Shown: piece by piece, positions 29,813-38,269 of the stretch | Numbering within the stretch: the stretch's first letter is position 1 | How the letters are laid out: the number at the start of each line of letters is the position of its first letter | Assembly: GCA_022548915.1 (NCBI GenBank) | Contig: JAKZES010000005.1 | Coordinates: 116,545 to 180,544, forward strand | DNA: 64,000 bases | Direction: 5' to 3' | Origin: Verrucomicrobiaceae bacterium E54 | Lineage (GTDB): Bacteria; Verrucomicrobiota; Verrucomicrobiia; Verrucomicrobiales; Akkermansiaceae | The notes under the pieces: model-generated | Database searches by the model: none | What the model saw: only the letters and a program-made list of their open reading frames with translations | Told to the model about the DNA's origin: nothing | Translations under genes and position numbers: made by a program

Positions 29813-30682
29813 TCACTTCGCGACCTCGACCTCGTAGTCGCCCAGCGCCCACTGGATGCCGGCGAGGTAATGCCGGAGCACCTTGGGGTGCCAGTAGATG
29901 TGGTGGTTGTGGCCGAGCGAGCAGTAGAAGACGCGACCCTCGCCCCAGTTCCTGGCCCAGGCGACCCCGAAGTCGTTGTCCTTGCGCTTGATGCCCTTGA
30001 CCTCCGCGCTCTTTTCGCGGTCGAGACGGAGCAGCATGTCGACCTTCGAGGAATCGTAGGGATCCTTCAGCTGATAGATCTCCTCTTTGAATTCCAGAGG
30101 TTCGCCCTCGAACATGGCCGCAAGCGGATGCTCCTCCTTGCCGGGCTCGACGAAGATGTGCACCGGCGTGCCGGCACCCCACGGATGCCCGTCGAAGTAG
30201 CCGTTGATCATCTCGCCATACTCCGGCCAGTTGTAGAAGGTGTCGGTGGCGGCGTGAATGCCGATGAACCCCTTCCCGCTCCGGATGAAGCTCATCAGGC
30301 TTTCCTGCAGCGCCTTTTCATTCTCCGCCCCCTTGAAGACATTCTGGGTCGTGCTGAGGAAAAGGATGGCGTCGAACCGGCCGATCTTGTCCGGTTCGAA
30401 ATTGGCGAGGTCATCGCTGATGACCGCCTCGAAGGCCCCGGTCTTCTCTCCCATTTCCTCCAGAGCCACCTTGCCGGTGGCGATCGACTTGTGGCGGAAG
30501 CCCGCCGTCTTGGAGAAGACCAGCAGTTTTCTCTTCTGCTTCGGCTTGGCGTAGGGCTTCGCCGGCAGCGACTCGACAATCTTCTCAAGCGCCCCGGCCG
30601 GTGGCATTTCCTTCTTGGGTGAGGCAGCGATCAGTCCGGCAGCAATGGCAAGACCCAGCGGAAGAAGGAGTGTGGTTTTCAT
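29813..30682 (-). CDS. ThuA-like domain exported protein
   Basis: A 289-residue protein with a signal peptide (MKTTLLLPLGLAIAAGLIA) and a ThuA-like/glutamine amidotransferase-like fold: KLLVFSKTAGFRHKSI, DAILFLSTTQNVF, GKGFIGIHAATDTFYNWP and the C-terminal GRVFYCSLGHNHHIY. ThuA proteins are common in Verrucomicrobiota and Planctomycetota beside sugar oxidoreductases, and the related Gfo/Idh/MocA and TIM-barrel genes lie about 4.5 kb away. A role in trehalose or other sugar metabolism is inferred from the family. The ATG at 30680-30682 is preferred over a start at 30781 because the signal peptide begins there. Confidence 0.85.
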   Translation of the reverse strand: MKTTLLLPLGLAIAAGLIAASPKKEMPPAGALEKIVESLPAKPYAKPKQKRKLLVFSKTAGFRHKSIATGKVALEEMGEKTGAFEAVISDDLANFEPDKIGRFDAILFLSTTQNVFKGAENEKALQESLMSFIRSGKGFIGIHAATDTFYNWPEYGEMINGYFDGHPWGAGTPVHIFVEPGKEEHPLAAMFEGEPLEFKEEIYQLKDPYDSSKVDMLLRLDREKSAEVKGIKRKDNDFGVAWARNWGEGRVFYCSLGHNHHIYWHPKVLRHYLAGIQWALGDYEVEVAK

Positions 30683-30756
30683 AAGAGCTTGTGAGAACGC
30701 GTGATTCGACGGCTCCAGAGCGCTACCATTCAAGGCCGACCTCCACAAGGTTTTGG

Positions 30757-30790
30757 AGCAAGTGCGGAGGCTTGCCGCCACACTCCAAAC
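30757..30790. repeat. Degenerate single hairpin related to family E
   Basis: The sequence TTTTGGAGCAAGTGCGGAGG with its downstream GCCGCCACACTCCAAA resembles one arm of the family E element at 41860-42002. Its stem is imperfect (mismatches in GTGCGGAGGC/GCCGCCACAC). It looks like a solo, decayed half-element. Confidence 0.5.
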
Positions 30791-30824
30791 AGAAACCCCT
30801 GCCGCGGCAGAACCGCGGCAGGGG
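30787..30824 (-). terminator. Rho-independent terminator downstream of the TPR-CHAT gene
   Basis: On the minus strand, CCCCTGCCGCGG pairs with CCGCGGCAGGGG (30796-30807 and 30813-30824, 12-bp perfect stem, 5-nt loop) and is followed by TTTCTGTTT. It lies about 55 bp after the TPR-CHAT stop codon. The following segment to 30857 is nearly identical to the 3' end plus terminator of the Gfo/Idh/MocA gene at 35048-35112. Confidence 0.85.
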
Positions 30825-30879
30825 CGGAGGTGCTGAAGCGGAGTTCTCAGCCCTTGAAGTGTTGAGATCAGTTACTGCT

Positions 30880-33800
30880 TCACGGAGCGCCATAGGAACT
30901 TGTTATAAATGCTCCCGCCTTGATGATCGCGAGGCCGGGGCTCTCGTGCTTGTCGCGCAGCCTGACCAGCCAGTCGCGCTGCACCCGGGAGAGCGCCAGC
31001 GGCGGATCCTGGTTGATCGCCAGCTCGGTGTAGAAGTCCTTCATCATCGGCACCGTCGTGTCGTCGGGAATGGGCCACAGCGTGCTGATCAGGTGTTGCG
31101 CGCCAGCCTCGACAAACCCCCGGCGCAGACCCAGCACGCCCTGTCCTGACTTGGCTTCGCCACTGCCGGTCTGACAGGCGGAAAGGCACACCAGCCAACT
31201 GCCGCGCAAGTCGAGGTCGCCAAGCTCATCGGCCATCAGAATGCCGTCCCGGCTGGGATCGTTGACCTTCCCCGAGCGCCATGCCTTGAAAGTGTTTTCC
31301 GCGCCAGCCAGAGCCAATCCGCTCTTCAGCATGGGATTGGCCTGTTCGCTCTGCTTGCCGGGATGGGGCATGTCGTCCAGATAGAACCCGTGGGTGGCCA
31401 AGTGAAGGATGCGAGGCGCCTGCAAAGCCCGCATCGTCTGCTCATCGGCCTGCTCGGCGGTGAAGAGATCGACCTTCCAGCCCCAGCCTTCCGCCATGGC
31501 CTTGAGGGCCTCGCCTTCCTCCCGGGCTCCAGGCAGTGGCGCCATCCACCGGGCGCCATCCCCACCGGACGAATCAAGGAGATATTCAGGATCCGCAAAG
31601 ATGGTCATCGTCTTCCGGCTCCGCTCCATCTCATCACGATAGGGCTGACGCAGCAGGTCCCGGCCGCTTGCGACATACTGGATGTCGTAGCGCTCGCTGA
31701 GGAACTCGTCGCCGGCGTTCAAGAGCGTCGCGAATGACACGAAACACAGTTCACTGTCGGGGCTGAGAATCAGCCGCTTCGTCCCCTTGGGAAAGTGCTT
31801 CTCGACGGGCTCCCACAAAATGCTGTGAAGCTTCCGGGCGGACGCTTCCATCATCGCCGGGTTCCCGAAGTGGTTGCCAATGAACTTGTAGCCCTTCAGA
31901 TAGCTGTCGAGTTCATCACCTTGACCGATCGGCACCCACTTCACCTCGCCTGCTGGTGGAATCAATATTGCGCCGTAACAGAGGACACGCCGGGCGTCGT
32001 GGTAGTGGATGAACTCAATGAGGAGTGAATCGTCAGGCAACTTTCCCTGAACATCCTCAATCTTCACCCGCAAGGCCCGGCGGGTCACGCCAGCGGAGGT
32101 GCCCAGGCCCGCAATATCCTGTTCCACCCCCTCGATGCGCGCCTTGATCTCCTCAGCGTCGCGGGCTGCCTGGGGGTCCCTCGAGAACGTGAGTTTCCGG
32201 TAATCCTCCTTGAGGCGGGCAAGCTCCGTGATGGATTCCTTGTGCTTGGGATCCTTGCTCATCAGCGCATAGCGACGCTCCTCCAGCAGCGAATCCATGA
32301 CCACTCCCTTCAGCCGCAACACCACGGTTGCCAGGGCCCGCGGAGCATTCAGGGTGGCGAAGAGGTGGTAGGGATCCCGGCTGGCGGCAAACTGGAGTCT
32401 TTGCTGATGCGTCCCCACCGAGAGCACCGCGTTCATCTGCCGCTCATGGTTCAGGTAGTATTTCGTCGTCCACGCCTTCGCCTCCTCGCGCTTCTTCAAC
32501 TTGTGACCCATGATGGCCAAACCCAGATAAGCATCGCGGGCAATGCGTGAATCCAGCCGGTCCTCATGCGACTTCATGAAATCCCCGAGACGCGCATAGA
32601 TGCTGGCCCCCTTCTCATCCTGGTCTGTGGCGTGGCAGGTGTTGAGCAAGCCGAAGAGTGCGGCGGCGACCCATGGATGATCCTCCCCGTGCTCCCTGAG
32701 CACCCTCTGGTACAACTCGGTGAAAAGCTTCTCCGCGGCGGCGTAATCGCCCTCCATGAACGCGTTCCAGCCGCGGCCCTCGATCTGTCGCAGTTCATCC
32801 TGATTGGCGTAGGTCCCATCCAAACCCTCGCCCATACGGTCCGCCTCTTCCTGGCGACCCAGCTTCTCATACATGAGGGCGAGAGTTCGGCGTGCATCCT
32901 TCACCATGGGACTGTCTTCATCGTAAGCCTTCCGGTAGCAGGCCAGCGACTCCTCGGCATGGTGGAGGGTCTTCTCCGGATCGTTCATGACCATGTAGAG
33001 CCGGCGGCAGCAGTCGTGCCAGTAACCGGCAAGCGGCATGGTGTTGCCCGGGATGCGATTCAGCACCTGCTCGGACTCACTGAGCAGAGCCTCCGCTTCA
33101 CGGAACTGGTCGAGACGCAGCTTTGTTCCAGCGAGCGAAACCATGCACATGAACACCGGTGTCTCGCCCGGCAAGCTGCTTCCTCCCGAAGCGTTGCGGT
33201 AAATCTCCATGGCTTCGACGAACAAGTCATTCGCCTCCTTGATTCTTTCGACCCTCTCAAGTGCCCGGCCACAACTCTGCAGCGCGGCGGCCAGATTGGG
33301 GTCTTCCGGGGGGTAGGCCCGCCGCGCAGCCGCCACCCATTTCTCGCCACTACGCATCGATGCGGCGACATCCCCTCTTCTCGTCAGGTAGTCGGTGAGG
33401 GCCCCATACATCCGTGCCTCGCTCTCGTGATCCTCGGAATTGCTCCGATGTAGAGCATCCAGGGCTGCCTGGATACGGGTCAGCGCGCGGTCGAGGTCTC
33501 CGGCCTCTTCGTGTAGTGCCGCCAGTTCACCCAAGACGAACCAGGCCGGCTTCGTCGAACGTTGCTCTTCTACAAGTTCCAACAACTTCAGCAGGGTCTT
33601 CTCGGCACCTTCAAACCGCTTCGCAGCCCTCTGTGCGATGCTCAGGTTCAGCAACAAGCCATCATACCCCTCCCGATCCGAAGGCTTGAGCCCTTCATAG
33701 ATCTCCTTCCCATCGCTGAAGGCCTCAATCGCATCATCCGTTCTGCCATTGTTCAACAGGCAGACTCCATACAGATCTTGAACGCGTGCCAGGCCGGTTT

Positions 33801-33999
33801 CGCTAACGGCCTCCGGCTTCTTGCGCAGCGTCTCCAAAATGGGCAATGCCTGGTCCGCCTTTCCCTCGTTGATGAGCTTGTGGGCCCGCGCGAACTGCGC
33901 TTGGACATCTTCACCCTGGGCATGAGCCGCCCCTGCCACACCCAGTATGAAGGCGGCCATCGCCACGGATCCAAGTCGTGAGAAACGATCCATTTTCAT
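30880..33999 (-). CDS. Exported TPR-CHAT protein (caspase-like peptidase domain)
   Basis: A 1039-residue protein with a signal peptide (about 1-27, cleavage after AHA), roughly 500 residues of tetratricopeptide-like helical repeats (for example DDAIEAFSDGKEIYEGL, ILHLATHG follows much later), a coiled linker, and a C-terminal CHAT domain. The caspase-like dyad is present: His870 in HLATHGF and Cys942 in LSACQTGSG, with the usual STLWPIPD further on. CHAT proteases elsewhere are effectors in signalling and in type III-E CRISPR systems; TPR-CHAT proteins with a signal peptide are a large, poorly studied group. The substrate is unknown. A small exported protein gene lies upstream on the same strand. 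The start is ATG at 33997-33999; Met3 is an alternative. Confidence 0.85.
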   Translation of the reverse strand: MKMDRFSRLGSVAMAAFILGVAGAAHAQGEDVQAQFARAHKLINEGKADQALPILETLRKKPEAVSETGLARVQDLYGVCLLNNGRTDDAIEAFSDGKEIYEGLKPSDREGYDGLLLNLSIAQRAAKRFEGAEKTLLKLLELVEEQRSTKPAWFVLGELAALHEEAGDLDRALTRIQAALDALHRSNSEDHESEARMYGALTDYLTRRGDVAASMRSGEKWVAAARRAYPPEDPNLAAALQSCGRALERVERIKEANDLFVEAMEIYRNASGGSSLPGETPVFMCMVSLAGTKLRLDQFREAEALLSESEQVLNRIPGNTMPLAGYWHDCCRRLYMVMNDPEKTLHHAEESLACYRKAYDEDSPMVKDARRTLALMYEKLGRQEEADRMGEGLDGTYANQDELRQIEGRGWNAFMEGDYAAAEKLFTELYQRVLREHGEDHPWVAAALFGLLNTCHATDQDEKGASIYARLGDFMKSHEDRLDSRIARDAYLGLAIMGHKLKKREEAKAWTTKYYLNHERQMNAVLSVGTHQQRLQFAASRDPYHLFATLNAPRALATVVLRLKGVVMDSLLEERRYALMSKDPKHKESITELARLKEDYRKLTFSRDPQAARDAEEIKARIEGVEQDIAGLGTSAGVTRRALRVKIEDVQGKLPDDSLLIEFIHYHDARRVLCYGAILIPPAGEVKWVPIGQGDELDSYLKGYKFIGNHFGNPAMMEASARKLHSILWEPVEKHFPKGTKRLILSPDSELCFVSFATLLNAGDEFLSERYDIQYVASGRDLLRQPYRDEMERSRKTMTIFADPEYLLDSSGGDGARWMAPLPGAREEGEALKAMAEGWGWKVDLFTAEQADEQTMRALQAPRILHLATHGFYLDDMPHPGKQSEQANPMLKSGLALAGAENTFKAWRSGKVNDPSRDGILMADELGDLDLRGSWLVCLSACQTGSGEAKSGQGVLGLRRGFVEAGAQHLISTLWPIPDDTTVPMMKDFYTELAINQDPPLALSRVQRDWLVRLRDKHESPGLAIIKAGAFITSSYGAP

Positions 34000-34218
34000 G
34001 ATTCTGGGAAGGTTTTGGGTCGGGACAAGATGGAGCTCATCGCTCCAAGCCCCCCGACGGGCTCGCAGCGCAGGGCTGTCCTACCCTGGATGTTCGCGGG
34101 GCGTCCTCCAGGGGATCTTCAGCGAGCGCGGGCCGACAGTGTTTGCGGCACACGCTCTCCGTAATGCCGGTTTCCCGCTTGAGCGGGAACAGGTGGTCGC
34201 TTTGCCGATGCCAATCGA
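34000..34218. other. Gap between the small exported protein and TPR-CHAT genes
   Basis: 219 bp without a gene. It contains a perfect hairpin TTCCCGCT-TG-AGCGGGAA (34172-34189) without a T-tract, about 30 bp after the stop of the upstream minus-strand gene, and a CAGGG/CCCTG repeat near 34070-34090. The TPR-CHAT promoter should also lie here. Confidence 0.4.
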
Positions 34219-34845
34219 TCACGGCTCTTCGTCGATGGGTTCGAGTCCCAGAAAGCTGTTGGTGTCATCGTCTGGGGTGAATCCAAGACAAACGGTGGTC
34301 TCGCGTGGCTCAACGCTGGCTTCGTCGAAGCCAAACCACATCACATACTCATCGCCATCGACAAACCGGCTGCCCCCAAGCAGTTGAAGAATCAGCATCC
34401 CCTTGTCTTTCGGAGGAACCTTGTCCAGCCCCCTGAAGGCTCCGGGGTCGCGCTCGCGGAATGCGTGGAATCCCCGCATCTTGCCTTCCGATTTGACGAC
34501 ATACCACGACTTGAATCCAGCATTGGCGGGGACAATGAAATACCAGGCAAAGTGCTGATCGCGCTTAGGGCCGAACTTCTCGTCCCGGTCGACGGTGAAC
34601 CGGAAGCCAGAGAGTCGCAAACCGTCGTGGACGATGACATCCTTGTTGAGTTCGATCTGAAAGGGAATCGGTCTGCCGCTGCCGGGATCGGTCTTGAGTT
34701 CGATCTTCTTGAAAGTCCCCAAGTTCTTCTGAATCGCAGCGATCCGGGCATCTTCTTCTTCGCTGGCTAAGCCCACCCCCACGATCGACAAGCAAATCAT
34801 ACTGCGGAGCACGGCCCTCATAGGACGTTTCATCACCGGTTTCAT
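34219..34845 (-). CDS. Small exported protein upstream of the TPR-CHAT gene, unknown function
   Basis: A 208-residue protein with an N-terminal signal sequence (RAVLRSMICLSIVGVGLAS, cleavage near residue 27) and a mature part with segments such as IELNKDVIVHDGLRLSGFRF and HFAWYFIVPANAGFKSWYVV, which look beta-rich. No family was recognised. It lies 219 bp upstream of the TPR-CHAT gene in the same orientation; a functional link (substrate, regulator) is possible but not shown. Start at ATG 34843-34845; Met5 and Met9 are alternatives. Confidence 0.6.
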   Translation of the reverse strand: MKPVMKRPMRAVLRSMICLSIVGVGLASEEEDARIAAIQKNLGTFKKIELKTDPGSGRPIPFQIELNKDVIVHDGLRLSGFRFTVDRDEKFGPKRDQHFAWYFIVPANAGFKSWYVVKSEGKMRGFHAFRERDPGAFRGLDKVPPKDKGMLILQLLGGSRFVDGDEYVMWFGFDEASVEPRETTVCLGFTPDDDTNSFLGLEPIDEEP

Positions 34846-34931
34846 GGACTCTCCGAGGTTAGGAAGCCATGGACCGGTGTCAATGCGTTCGGTCGCCCGT
34901 CTTCCCCAAGTTCCCAGGAGACTTCCCTGCA

Positions 34932-35022
34932 CACCGCGGCACCACCCCGGAAGCCGGCCCCGTTCCAGCATTCACCAAAAAGTTCCTCGGAAGGGGGCAT
35001 CAGACTCCCCTGTGCCGCGGTG
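34932..35022. repeat. Family F palindromic element
   Basis: An 11-bp perfect inverted repeat, CACCGCGGCAC (34932-34942) and GTGCCGCGGTG (35012-35022), frames a 91-bp element; each arm contains the self-complementary CCGCGG. It lies between the start of the small exported protein gene and the terminator of the Gfo/Idh/MocA gene. No other copy was seen in the window. Confidence 0.6.
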
Positions 35023-35044
35023 CGACAAGAGTCACGGACCCCAA

Positions 35045-35080
35045 ACGAAAAGCCCCTGCCGCGAACGGGCGCGGCAGGGG
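35045..35080 (-). terminator. Rho-independent terminator of the Gfo/Idh/MocA gene
   Basis: On the minus strand, CCCCTGCCGCG pairs with CGCGGCAGGGG (35053-35063 and 35070-35080, 11-bp perfect stem, 6-nt loop) followed by CTTTTCGTTT. It is 22 bp after the stop of the oxidoreductase gene and nearly identical to the terminator at 30787-30824. Confidence 0.87.
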
Positions 35081-35102
35081 CGGAGGTGTTGCGGCGGAGT
35101 TC

Positions 35103-36287
35103 TCAGCCCTTGCAGACCGCCTCCCAGGCACCATCGGCGTCGCTGGACTTGAGGCAGGCGTCGATGAAGGCCAGACCCATCCGTCCGTCGTCGATGTTGG
35201 CGTATTTCTCGCCGTCGCAGCTCCACTCCTCGCCCGCCTGGTAGGCACGCACGGTCTTCTCGAACTCGCGGTGGAGGCGTGCGAAGGCATCGTGGAAGGC
35301 CTCGCCGTGGCCCGGCGGGATGGTCGGCTCGTTGAGCAGCCAGTCCGGCACGTCCCCGAGGAAACCGTCGTTGGCCGACACCGCTCCGCGCCAGTAGGTG
35401 CGGTCCGGTTGGCCGTCGACCAGCACGGTGATCTGCTCCGGTTCCTCCTGGCGCCACTTGATGGCACCCTTGGTGCCGGCGACCATGATGCCGAGGTCGT
35501 TGAGGTGGCCGATGCAGATCTGCGAGGCACGGACCAGCGCCTTGCCGCCGTTGCTGAGGTCGCAATAGACGGTGAAGTGATCATCGATCGGGCGCCCCGG
35601 GACGAACTTCTCGAGCCGTGCCGAAACCCGCTCGATTTCCAGTCCGGTGACGTAGCGCAGCTGCATCATCGCGTGGGTCCCGATGTCGCCGCCGCAGCCA
35701 CTGCCGCCCGCCTTCTTCGGGTCGGTCCGCCACTCGGCCTGCATCTGACCGGAATCCTCGAGCTTGTTCGCGAGCCAGCCCTGGATGTAGTACGAATCCA
35801 CCCAGCGCACCTCGCCGATCAGGCCGCTCTTCACGATGAAGCGCATGAACCAGCTGGTCCAGTGGCCGAGATAGGTGTGCGCGACCGCGAAGGGCACGTT
35901 CTTCTCCCTCGCCTTGGCGACCAACTGGTCGGCCTTCTCCAGGTCGGTCGTCAGCGGCTTTTCACAAAGCACGGGGATGCCCGCTTCGAGCGCCTTCATG
36001 GCGGGATCGAAGTGGACGAAGTTCGGCGTCACGATCAGCACGTAGTCGATCTTCTCGTCGTCGGGCAGGTTCGCCTGGTCGGCAAACATGTCGTCGTAGG
36101 ATTTGTAGCCCTTCACCGGGTAAGGCCAGTTCTCGGCCTCGTTCATGGCGATTTCCGGATCCGGGTGCAGCGCGACCGAGGTCACGCGGCGGGTTCCGTC
36201 GAAGTGGATCGCCTTCTGGTGCGGGTTGGCGATGAAGGCTCCCCCTCCACCCCCGATCATTCCGACTCTCAATGGTGCGTTTGACAT
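35103..36287 (-). CDS. Gfo/Idh/MocA family oxidoreductase
   Basis: A 394-residue NAD(P)-dependent sugar or inositol dehydrogenase. It has an N-terminal Rossmann GMIGGGGGAF (cofactor Gly-rich loop at 12-16), DYVLIVTPNFVH, VLCEKPLTTD (family EKP motif) and the catalytic-region GGDIGTHAMMQLRYVTG. It has no signal peptide, so it acts in the cytoplasm. The downstream partner on the same strand, 44 bp upstream of it in genome order of transcription, is a TIM-barrel sugar isomerase/epimerase; the pair is common in Verrucomicrobiota and is thought to oxidise or epimerise sugar derivatives. The substrate is unknown. It ends in a strong terminator. Confidence 0.9.
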   Translation of the reverse strand: MSNAPLRVGMIGGGGGAFIANPHQKAIHFDGTRRVTSVALHPDPEIAMNEAENWPYPVKGYKSYDDMFADQANLPDDEKIDYVLIVTPNFVHFDPAMKALEAGIPVLCEKPLTTDLEKADQLVAKAREKNVPFAVAHTYLGHWTSWFMRFIVKSGLIGEVRWVDSYYIQGWLANKLEDSGQMQAEWRTDPKKAGGSGCGGDIGTHAMMQLRYVTGLEIERVSARLEKFVPGRPIDDHFTVYCDLSNGGKALVRASQICIGHLNDLGIMVAGTKGAIKWRQEEPEQITVLVDGQPDRTYWRGAVSANDGFLGDVPDWLLNEPTIPPGHGEAFHDAFARLHREFEKTVRAYQAGEEWSCDGEKYANIDDGRMGLAFIDACLKSSDADGAWEAVCKG

Positions 36288-36331
36288 AACTTTCAGAATT
36301 TCAGCGTTTCAGTTTTTCAGCGTTTACCAAC

Positions 36332-37384
36332 TCACTGGTTGGACTTGTCGAAGGCCGCGTCGAAGGCCGCCTTGTTGACCGGGAAATCGATGCTTCTCGT
36401 GTAGGCGCAGCTTTCGGCGGCCCCGTGGAAACGATCCATGCGACCGTCCTCCCACTCGATGGAAAGTGGTCCACTGTAGCCGACGTCGTTGAGCGCGACG
36501 ATGACCTCCTCGAAGTTGATGTCGCCGCGGCCGACGCTGCGGAAATCCCAGTAGCGGCGGGCGTCACCGAAGTCGGTGTGACCGCCGAAGACGCCCACGT
36601 CGCCGTTGCCGTGACCCCACCAACCGTCCTTCATGTGGGCGTGGTGGATCCGGTCGCCGAACTCGCGGATGAACTTCACGTAATCGACGCCCTGATAGCC
36701 CATGTGGCTTGGATCGTAGTTGAAGCCGAAGCGCTTGTGCCCACCGACCGCTTCGATCGCACGGGCGGCACTGGCGATGTCGAAGGCGATCTCGGTCGGA
36801 TGGACCTCGAGGCCGAAATAGACGTCCTCGGCGTCGAAGGCGTCGAGGATGGGACCGAAGCGTTTGGCGAAGTCGTCGAAACCCGCCTGGAGATATTCCT
36901 GGCTGGTCGGAGGGAAGGCATAGAGCGCGTGCCAGATCGACGAACCGGTGAAGCCGTTGACCACCGCCTTGCCGTTGCCCGGAGTGCGGCCCGACATGTA
37001 TTCCTTGCCGGCATCGAGGAATTTCCGCAGCGCCTTGGCGGTGTCGATCATCTCCTGCGCGGCGCGCTGGCGGACCCCCTCGGGATCGCCGTCGCCCCAC
37101 ACGTGCTCGGGCAGGATCGCCTGGTGGCGCTCGTCGATCGGATCGCAGATCGCCTGGCCGACGAGGTGCGACGAGATCGAGTAGCAGCCGAGGTCGTTCT
37201 TCTTGAGAAGCTCCCAGCGGGCCGGGATGTAGTCGGGATCATTGAGGGCGGCCTGGACGTCGAAGTGATCGCCCCAGCAGGCGAGCTCGACGCCGTCGAA
37301 GCCCATCTCCTTGACTTTCGGCAACAGTTTCTCAGCGGGCAGATCGGCCCACTGACCGGTGAATAGCGTGACTGGACGTGACAT
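36332..37384 (-). CDS. Sugar phosphate isomerase/epimerase (xylose-isomerase-like TIM barrel)
   Basis: A 350-residue AP-endonuclease-2/xylose-isomerase-fold protein. Metal-ligand segments are visible in order: FGLEVHPTE (Glu), NYDPSHMGY (Asp, His), IHHAHMKD (His) and LSIEWEDG (Glu). It starts [16 protein letters not shown]. It is transcribed just before the Gfo/Idh/MocA gene; the 44-bp gap contains a short direct repeat (TTTCAGCGTTT) of no evident function. Likely works with that enzyme on the same sugar. Substrate unknown. Confidence 0.88.
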   Translation of the reverse strand: MSRPVTLFTGQWADLPAEKLLPKVKEMGFDGVELACWGDHFDVQAALNDPDYIPARWELLKKNDLGCYSISSHLVGQAICDPIDERHQAILPEHVWGDGDPEGVRQRAAQEMIDTAKALRKFLDAGKEYMSGRTPGNGKAVVNGFTGSSIWHALYAFPPTSQEYLQAGFDDFAKRFGPILDAFDAEDVYFGLEVHPTEIAFDIASAARAIEAVGGHKRFGFNYDPSHMGYQGVDYVKFIREFGDRIHHAHMKDGWWGHGNGDVGVFGGHTDFGDARRYWDFRSVGRGDINFEEVIVALNDVGYSGPLSIEWEDGRMDRFHGAAESCAYTRSIDFPVNKAAFDAAFDKSNQ

Positions 37385-37462
37385 GGTTGGTTCTGAGTTC
37401 GGCGTCAGCCTAATGACACCCCCCTTGGCGAATCCATGGGAAAATCGGATTTCCCGCGCAAT

Positions 37463-38269
37463 TCAATCGCCTGCCAGCGAACGCTCGAACTCGGCCGCGC
37501 AAAGATCCGCCAGGCGTCGATCGAGGAAAACCCGGTCATCCCACTGCCGAACCCACACCACGCCGCGGGTCGAGGAGGTCAGGAAAAGCCCCTCGGCCTG
37601 CCTGGCCTCGTCCATCGTCACGGGCCGTTCCTCGCATTCGATCCCGAGCCCGGGTGCCCATTCGATCACGCGCTGCCGGGTCGTCCCGGGCAGGCAACCC
37701 GAGGCCAGCGGCGGGGTCACGAGGTTTCCATCCTTGATCACAAAGACGTTGGCGGTGGCCGCCTCGCAGAGCATTCCCCGGGTGTTGGGAAAGATCAGCT
37801 CGTCGACCCCGGCCCGCCGGGCGTGGTCCAGCGCGACCAGGCTCTCGGCGTAGCTCGAGCATTTCACCCCGGCGAGCGGCGAGCCTTCGTTTCGCGGCCA
37901 GGGCGAGGTCGCCACCGCGATGGTTGAGGAAACGGAACCGAGCGCCTCGATCGAGAGCAGCGTCCGTGGCGAGCCGCCGGCAAGTTCCCGAAGCCCGCCC
38001 GGACCGGCCGTCTGCATCACCCGCACCCGCATCCGGGGCGCCACGATTTCGGCAAGCACCGGCTCCAACCCGGCGAGCACCGCCTTCTCCTCCGGGGCGG
38101 GAATTCCCAGCCGCGCGCATCCCGACCTCAGGCGCTCGAGATGCAGGTCCGCCCTCACCAGCCGGCCGTCCACCGCCAACAGGGTCTCGAACACCCCGAG
38201 GCCGTGGGTCAGCGCACGGTCGTGCAGCAGTTCCGCACCTCCCGGCTCTCCAAGCAGCCAGGTCTTCAT
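37463..38269 (-). CDS. Class IV aminotransferase (4-amino-4-deoxychorismate lyase/branched-chain type)
   Basis: A 268-residue fold-type IV PLP enzyme. It has HDRALTHGLGVFETL near the N-terminus, the catalytic Lys136 in GVKCSSYAE and the Glu169-bearing CEAATANVF that holds the cofactor pyridine N. These elements are shared by D-amino acid transaminase, branched-chain aminotransferase and PabC; HDRALTHGLGVFET and the short length favour the PabC-like group. It overlaps the upstream N-acetylglutamate synthase-like gene by ATGA, so the two are translationally coupled, which could point to an amino-acid pathway. Confidence 0.83.
   Translation of the reverse strand: MKTWLLGEPGGAELLHDRALTHGLGVFETLLAVDGRLVRADLHLERLRSGCARLGIPAPEEKAVLAGLEPVLAEIVAPRMRVRVMQTAGPGGLRELAGGSPRTLLSIEALGSVSSTIAVATSPWPRNEGSPLAGVKCSSYAESLVALDHARRAGVDELIFPNTRGMLCEAATANVFVIKDGNLVTPPLASGCLPGTTRQRVIEWAPGLGIECEERPVTMDEARQAEGLFLTSSTRGVVWVRQWDDRVFLDRRLADLCAAEFERSLAGD

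Noticed and set aside
30880..33999. TPR-CHAT as part of a type III-E CRISPR (Craspase) system
   Set aside because: It has a signal peptide, no Cas gene or array lies nearby, and the architecture is that of exported TPR-CHAT proteins.
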